Source: Clostridiales bacterium
GTDB lineage: Bacteria > Bacillota > Clostridia > UBA1381
Direction of reading: 5' to 3'
DNA: 10,939 nucleotides
Assembly: GCA_003453455.1 (NCBI GenBank)
Contig: DMLG01000043.1
Span: 1 to 10,939, forward strand
Part shown: positions 8,590 to 10,939 of the stretch, in pieces
Position numbering within the stretch: position 1 is the stretch's first letter
How the letters are laid out: each line of letters opens with the position of its first letter
Notes under the pieces: model-generated
Seen by the model: the letters and a program-made list of their open reading frames with translations, nothing else
What the model was told of the DNA's origin: nothing
The model's database searches: none
Program-made: the position numbers and the translations under genes

Positions 8590-9378
8590 CACCTTTATTA
8601 TATATTCTATGCCCCAGTCAAAGGAATTTGTTTGCATATCGGCATTTACACCGCCGTCCCTCATAACATTTAGAGCTCTTTTTATCGTATTTGTAAAAAC
8701 ACGCAAATCCTGAAAAGTTTTAAGTTTAACAGTTTGGGTGCCTGACGGACGCGCTTTCAGCATTTTTTTTACAAGCTCCTCTGTTTGTGAAACATTGAGC
8801 TTTTTTTCATTTATAGTGCGTACTGCAAGAATTTGCGACTCTTCGTCGCTTAAATGAAGGAGCGCCCGTGCGTGCCTTTCAGAAAGCGCATATTCGGTTA
8901 TAAGACGCTTTGTTCGTGGATATAGTCTTAGCAGCCTCAGTTTATTTGCTATTGTTGACTGAGATTTACCAAGTTTTTTCGCAATTTCCTCCTGCGTCAT
9001 GCCTTGGTTTCTGATAAGACATTGATAGCTTTCAGCAATTTCAAAAAAGGTAAGGTCGTCACGCTGTAAATTTTCCAAGAGTGCCAAAAGTGCGGATTTT
9101 TTTTCATCGACATTTAAAATTATGGCAGGAATTGTATCAAGTCCTGCATTTTCTGCTGCACGGTATCTGCGTTCTCCTGCTACGATTTCATATCCGTTCT
9201 TTACTTTTCTTACGGTTATCGGTTGCAAAATTCCAAACTCCTCAACTGAACAAGTCAGTTCTTCGAGGCTTATTGAATCAAAGTGCTTTCTCGGCTGAGA
9301 GGGATTTGGGAAAATCCGTTCTAAGGGAAGGCTCACAACTTTCATGGATTCACTCTCTTTTGTTTTAAAAACCTGCAT
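8578..9378 (-). CDS. noc: Nucleoid occlusion protein Noc (ParB family)
   Basis: A ParB-like CTP-dependent DNA clamp; Noc binds NBS sites and keeps the division ring off the nucleoid. The protein is 266 residues. The N-terminal ParB/CTP-binding domain is about 14-108, with NPSQPRKHF (25-33), GERRYR (68-73) and ENLQR (102-106). A helix-turn-helix region (about 127-152) reads TQEEIAKKLGKSQSTIANKL. The C-terminal part has NTIKRALNVMRDGGVN (230-245), like Bacillus Noc. Positions known to separate NBS from parS binding are Noc-like: Gln140, Lys146, Arg151 (Lys in Bacillus) and Arg168. The place directly downstream of rsmG is also the Noc position. The start at 9378 is chosen for AAAGGAA (complement of 9387-9393) 8 bases upstream. 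ATG 9396 adds MKGTFY, which resembles the membrane-binding Noc N-terminus but lacks a ribosome site; ATG 9345 is a third option. No parAB genes are in the window. Confidence 0.88.
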   Translation of the reverse strand: MQVFKTKESESMKVVSLPLERIFPNPSQPRKHFDSISLEELTCSVEEFGILQPITVRKVKNGYEIVAGERRYRAAENAGLDTIPAIILNVDEKKSALLALLENLQRDDLTFFEIAESYQCLIRNQGMTQEEIAKKLGKSQSTIANKLRLLRLYPRTKRLITEYALSERHARALLHLSDEESQILAVRTINEKKLNVSQTEELVKKMLKARPSGTQTVKLKTFQDLRVFTNTIKRALNVMRDGGVNADMQTNSFDWGIEYIIKVKNE

Positions 9379-9514
9379 ATAAAATGTTCCTTTCATAATT
9401 TTGTGGAAGGTGGTAAGGCAGTCTTAATTATATATTTAGGGGGGGGTAGCATATGCGTGCATATTTTTGTTCGCTTAGGCATATACTGATACTGATTAGA
9501 AAGACCGCCTTACT
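9379..9514 (-). ncRNA. Structured 5' leader of noc (candidate cis-regulatory RNA)
   Basis: From the predicted transcription start near 9514 to the noc start there are 136 bases. On the minus strand GTAAGGCGGTCTT (9513-9501) pairs over 13 bp with AAGACTGCCTTAC (9425-9413). Inside it AGTATATGC (9487-9479) pairs over 9 bp with GCATATGCT (9456-9448). Each stem has one non-Watson-Crick pair; both are G-U on the minus strand but would be A-C on the plus strand. Between the inner stem and the closing strand lies a run of eight C (9446-9439). No U-tract follows, so control of translation or mRNA stability is likelier than termination. CACCTTCC (9412-9405), after the outer stem, could weakly mask the AAAGGAA ribosome site. 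I do not recognise it as a known riboswitch. Confidence 0.55.
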
Positions 9515-9520
9515 AACTGA

Positions 9521-9548
9521 ATTATAACACAGATTTTCAAAATAGAAA
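9521..9548 (-). promoter_or_regulatory. noc promoter (extended -10)
   Basis: On the minus strand TATAAT (9526-9521) is preceded by TGT (9529-9527), a complete extended -10. The best -35 is TTTCTA (9548-9543) at 16 bp, which is weak. Transcription would start near 9514, one base before the outer stem of the leader. noc therefore probably has its own promoter behind the rsmG terminator. Confidence 0.65.
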
Positions 9549-9563
9549 GAAAAATCGTCCGTC

Positions 9564-9601
9564 AAAAAAAGCCGGCATTTTCACTTTGTCGGCTTTTTTT
9601 T
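9564..9601 (-). terminator. rsmG terminator, overlapping the rsmG 3' end
   Basis: On the minus strand a run of A plus GCCGAC (9593-9588) faces GCCGGC (9576-9571), followed by seven T (9570-9564). The stem has one A-C mismatch on this strand; on the plus strand the same position is a G-U pair. The rsmG stop codon (9583-9581) lies in the loop, and the tail PKKKPTK is encoded by the 5' arm and loop. Confidence 0.7.
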
Positions 9602-10324
9602 CGGATTATAGCAAGTTCCGAGCGGATTTTTTGTCAAAATCCCTGCCTTTCTTGGATATTGCATCGGAGTTTGTCTTGCTTTTTTTATTATAACGATTTT
9701 ATGATTAAGGTCAGTTTTTGGAATAGGCGCAGAAAAAGTGGAAAGAATATCACCGCCTAAAATGTGTATAGCACGCCGTGCGTCTTCAAGCTCGCTTCCT
9801 GCAAGCGGTCCTTTAAGTGCTAAAAAGTGTCCGCCTTCCTTTAAAAACGGTATGCAAAGCTCCGAAAGTACAGACATATTTGCAACAGCGCGCGAAACAA
9901 CAGTATCAAATTGCGCCCGCATTTGACGCCCTCCATCCTCGGCACGGGCGTGCACAATATTTACCGATAAGTCAAGCTCTCTTGCGACTTCTTCTAAGAA
10001 AGAAAGCCGTTTTTTTAAAGAATCTAAAAGCGTAATCTCAATATCAGGTTTTAATATTTTAAGTACCATACCGGGAAAACCTGCACCGGTACCAACATCA
10101 ATGACTTTTCCGCTTATATACCCCGTTAAAAGAGGTGTGCTGCTATCAAAAAAATGCTTTGTGGCAATGCCAAAATCGTCGCATACAGCTGTTAAATTCA
10201 TTTTTTCATTCCAAACTTTGAGCATATCTGAATATCTAATGAGTTTTTCCAAAGCATCGTCTGAAACGCTAATTCCAAGCTCTGAAAAGCCTTCTTTTAA
10301 AAGTTCTTTCACAAAAATCTCCAT
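9581..10324 (-). CDS. rsmG: 16S rRNA (guanine-N7) methyltransferase RsmG (GidB)
   Basis: SAM-dependent methylation of the 530-loop guanosine of 16S rRNA (G527 in E. coli numbering). The protein is 247 residues, slightly long for the family. Motifs in order are MNLTA (42-46), KHFFDS (56-61), SAM loop DVGTGAGFPG (76-85), LLDSLKKRLSFL (99-110), HARAED (125-130), VVSRAVA (142-148), and the C-terminal YPRKAGILTKNPLG (223-236), which is characteristic of RsmG. Eleven further residues form a lysine-rich tail encoded within the terminator. The start at 10324 has only a weak ribosome site (TAGAGA just upstream), but the next ATG would remove conserved sequence. mnmG, its common upstream partner, is replaced by a divergent transporter gene. 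noc follows on the same strand, behind a terminator and with its own promoter. Confidence 0.96.
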   Translation of the reverse strand: MEIFVKELLKEGFSELGISVSDDALEKLIRYSDMLKVWNEKMNLTAVCDDFGIATKHFFDSSTPLLTGYISGKVIDVGTGAGFPGMVLKILKPDIEITLLDSLKKRLSFLEEVARELDLSVNIVHARAEDGGRQMRAQFDTVVSRAVANMSVLSELCIPFLKEGGHFLALKGPLAGSELEDARRAIHILGGDILSTFSAPIPKTDLNHKIVIIKKARQTPMQYPRKAGILTKNPLGTCYNPKKKPTK

Positions 10325-10352
10325 TCTCTATTTTCTTTTAAAGCATGAAATA

Positions 10353-10381
10353 ATTATATTACAAATAGGTTAAATAGTCAA
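10353..10381 (-). promoter_or_regulatory. rsmG promoter (SigA type)
   Basis: On the minus strand TTGACT (10381-10376), a 17-bp spacer and TATAAT (10358-10353) give a near-consensus promoter. Transcription would start near 10346, about 22 bases before the rsmG start. It is back to back with the glycine-riboswitch promoter, with 17 bases between the two -35 elements. Confidence 0.8.
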
Positions 10382-10398
10382 TATTTTATGAAAAGGTA

Positions 10399-10427
10399 TT
10401 GAAAACTTAGAAAAAGTGTGATACAAT
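10399..10427 (+). promoter_or_regulatory. Promoter of the glycine-riboswitch / symporter transcript
   Basis: TTGAAA (10399-10404), a 17-bp spacer and TACAAT (10422-10427), preceded by TG at 10419-10420 (extended -10). The start is predicted near 10434, only about 13 bases before the aptamer, so there is no room for another aptamer upstream. Confidence 0.8.
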
Positions 10428-10445
10428 ATGACAAATTTTTGGAAA

Positions 10446-10526
10446 TCTCTGGAGAGTAGCTGTAATAGCCGCCGAAGGTGTAAGCCGGCCAAAGGTCGGT
10501 GTATCTCTCAGGCAAAAGGGACAGAG
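10446..10526 (+). ncRNA. Glycine riboswitch, single aptamer
   Basis: Glycine-sensing aptamer in the leader of the symporter gene. Conserved parts are visible. P1 pairs CTCT (10447-10450) with AGAG (10523-10526). P2 pairs GAGAG (10452-10456) with CTCTC (10505-10509). The core GCCGAAGG is at 10471-10478. A hairpin CCGGCC/GGTCGG (10485-10490 with 10494-10499) and the strongly conserved CTCTCAGGCAAAAGGGACAG (10505-10524) complete it. Only one aptamer is present, where many glycine riboswitches are tandem; the 20 bases before the terminator are too few for a second. The family controls glycine cleavage and amino-acid transport genes, which fits the symporter downstream. Whether glycine raises or lowers expression here cannot be settled by eye. 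Confidence 0.93.
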
Positions 10527-10546
10527 TTATATGCGATTACTTTTCG

Positions 10547-10580
10547 GAGAACAAACAGTTTTGTTTGTCTCTATTTTTTT
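10547..10580 (+). terminator. Riboswitch expression-platform terminator
   Basis: GAG (10547-10549) and ACAAAC (10551-10556) pair with GTTTGT (10563-10568) and CTC (10569-10571). The stem has one bulged A, the loop AGTTTT, and is followed by A and seven T (10574-10580). It lies between the glycine aptamer and the symporter start, so the switch probably works by transcription attenuation. The AGAG of aptamer P1 could compete for the CTCT at 10569-10572, but only over 4 bp. Confidence 0.82.
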
Positions 10581-10598
10581 GTTTCGGAGGAGAATTTT

Positions 10599-10939
10599 AT
10601 GGAAAAAATTTATGATTTGATTTCAGGAGTGAACGATAGCATAAATGGCTTCGTTTGGGGTGTGCCGATGCTCGTACTTTTAGTTGGTACAGGTATAGTT
10701 ATGACCTTTGTAACCAAGTGGTTTCAGATTGTGCACGCAAAACAATGGTTTTCAAAGACGATAGGCTCAGTATTTAAAAAGGACAGTAAAGCGCGGGACA
10801 GGTCTGACAAACATTCTATTTCGCAGTTTCAATCGCTTTGTACCGCACTTGCTGCGACCGTGGGTACAGGTAACATAGCAGGTGTTGCAACTGCTATTGT
10901 TGCAGGAGGTCCGGGCGCAGTATTTTGGATGTGGTTTGC
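10599..10939 (+). CDS. Sodium/alanine-glycine symporter, AGCS family, N-terminal part (3' end outside window)
   Basis: An integral membrane carrier that takes up alanine or glycine with a cation (usually sodium). Only the first 113 residues are present. A first membrane segment lies at about 18-38 ([20 protein letters not shown]). A charged cytoplasmic stretch (about 58-72) follows, then the family signature [12 protein letters not shown] (89-100) and [10 protein letters not shown] (103-112). The start at 10599 is supported by GGAGGAG (10586-10592) 6 bases upstream. The glycine riboswitch and terminator just before it suggest that glycine is a substrate or signal. The full protein would be about 450 residues by family norm. 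Confidence 0.93.
   Translation, partial: MEKIYDLISGVNDSINGFVWGVPMLVLLVGTGIVMTFVTKWFQIVHAKQWFSKTIGSVFKKDSKARDRSDKHSISQFQSLCTALAATVGTGNIAGVATAIVAGGPGAVFWMWF

Noticed and set aside
8578..9378. Calling this gene parB/spo0J
   Set aside because: The DNA-specificity residues, the C-terminal sequence, the lack of an adjacent parA and the position after rsmG all favour Noc.
9411..9515. A miniature inverted-repeat element (MITE) bounded by the 13-bp repeats upstream of noc
   Set aside because: No flanking target duplication was found, a second nested stem exists, and both imperfect pairs are G-U only on the transcribed strand, which fits an RNA leader better. A genome-wide copy search would settle it; many copies would revive the idea.
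10527..10546. A second glycine aptamer after the first
   Set aside because: Only 20 bases lie between aptamer P1 and the terminator, and no second GCCGAAGG or CAGGCAAAAGG core is present.

Overview
The window looks like a chromosomal segment of an AT-rich member of the Clostridia (Bacillota). It carries an adjacent pta-ackA pair, a Noc-type ParB paralogue next to rsmG, the clostridial type of EF-G-like GTPase, a MsmK/UgpC-type sugar-importer ATPase, SigA-type promoters (several with an extended -10), and a glycine riboswitch in front of an AGCS amino-acid symporter. Genus and species cannot be told from the sequence alone. No mobile element, phage gene, tRNA, rRNA or CRISPR array was seen, and no gap without a gene exceeds 300 bases.

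Layout. 1-809 (+) is the 3' part of an aconitase gene, which converges on galE (852-1865, -) across a shared hairpin terminator. galE and pta (2031-3032, +) are divergent, and each has its own promoter in the gap between them. pta and ackA (3043-4236, +) form a tight operon that makes acetate and ATP from acetyl-CoA. After 179 bases of leader-like sequence with several small inverted repeats comes an EF-G paralogue (4416-6488, +). It is followed by a lone ABC ATPase (6625-7737, +) with an operator-like palindrome over its -10 element, and by radC (7839-8570, +).

radC converges on noc (8578-9378, -). One perfect hairpin terminates both genes and holds both stop codons. Upstream of noc is a 136-nt leader that, on the minus strand, folds into two nested long stems. 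rsmG (9581-10324, -) ends inside its own terminator hairpin. Divergent from rsmG, a strong promoter drives a glycine aptamer plus terminator, then an AGCS symporter gene cut by the window end (10599-10939).

How they fit together. Most of the genes are housekeeping: overflow carbon metabolism (pta, ackA, acn), sugar-nucleotide supply (galE), sugar import energy (ABC ATPase), ribosome-related functions (EF-G-like, rsmG), chromosome segregation and division (noc), and amino-acid uptake under glycine control. The least explained element is the structured leader of noc. Its two departures from Watson-Crick pairing are both G-U on the transcribed strand, which suggests a functional RNA structure there. 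I found no evidence of a multi-gene novel system in this window.
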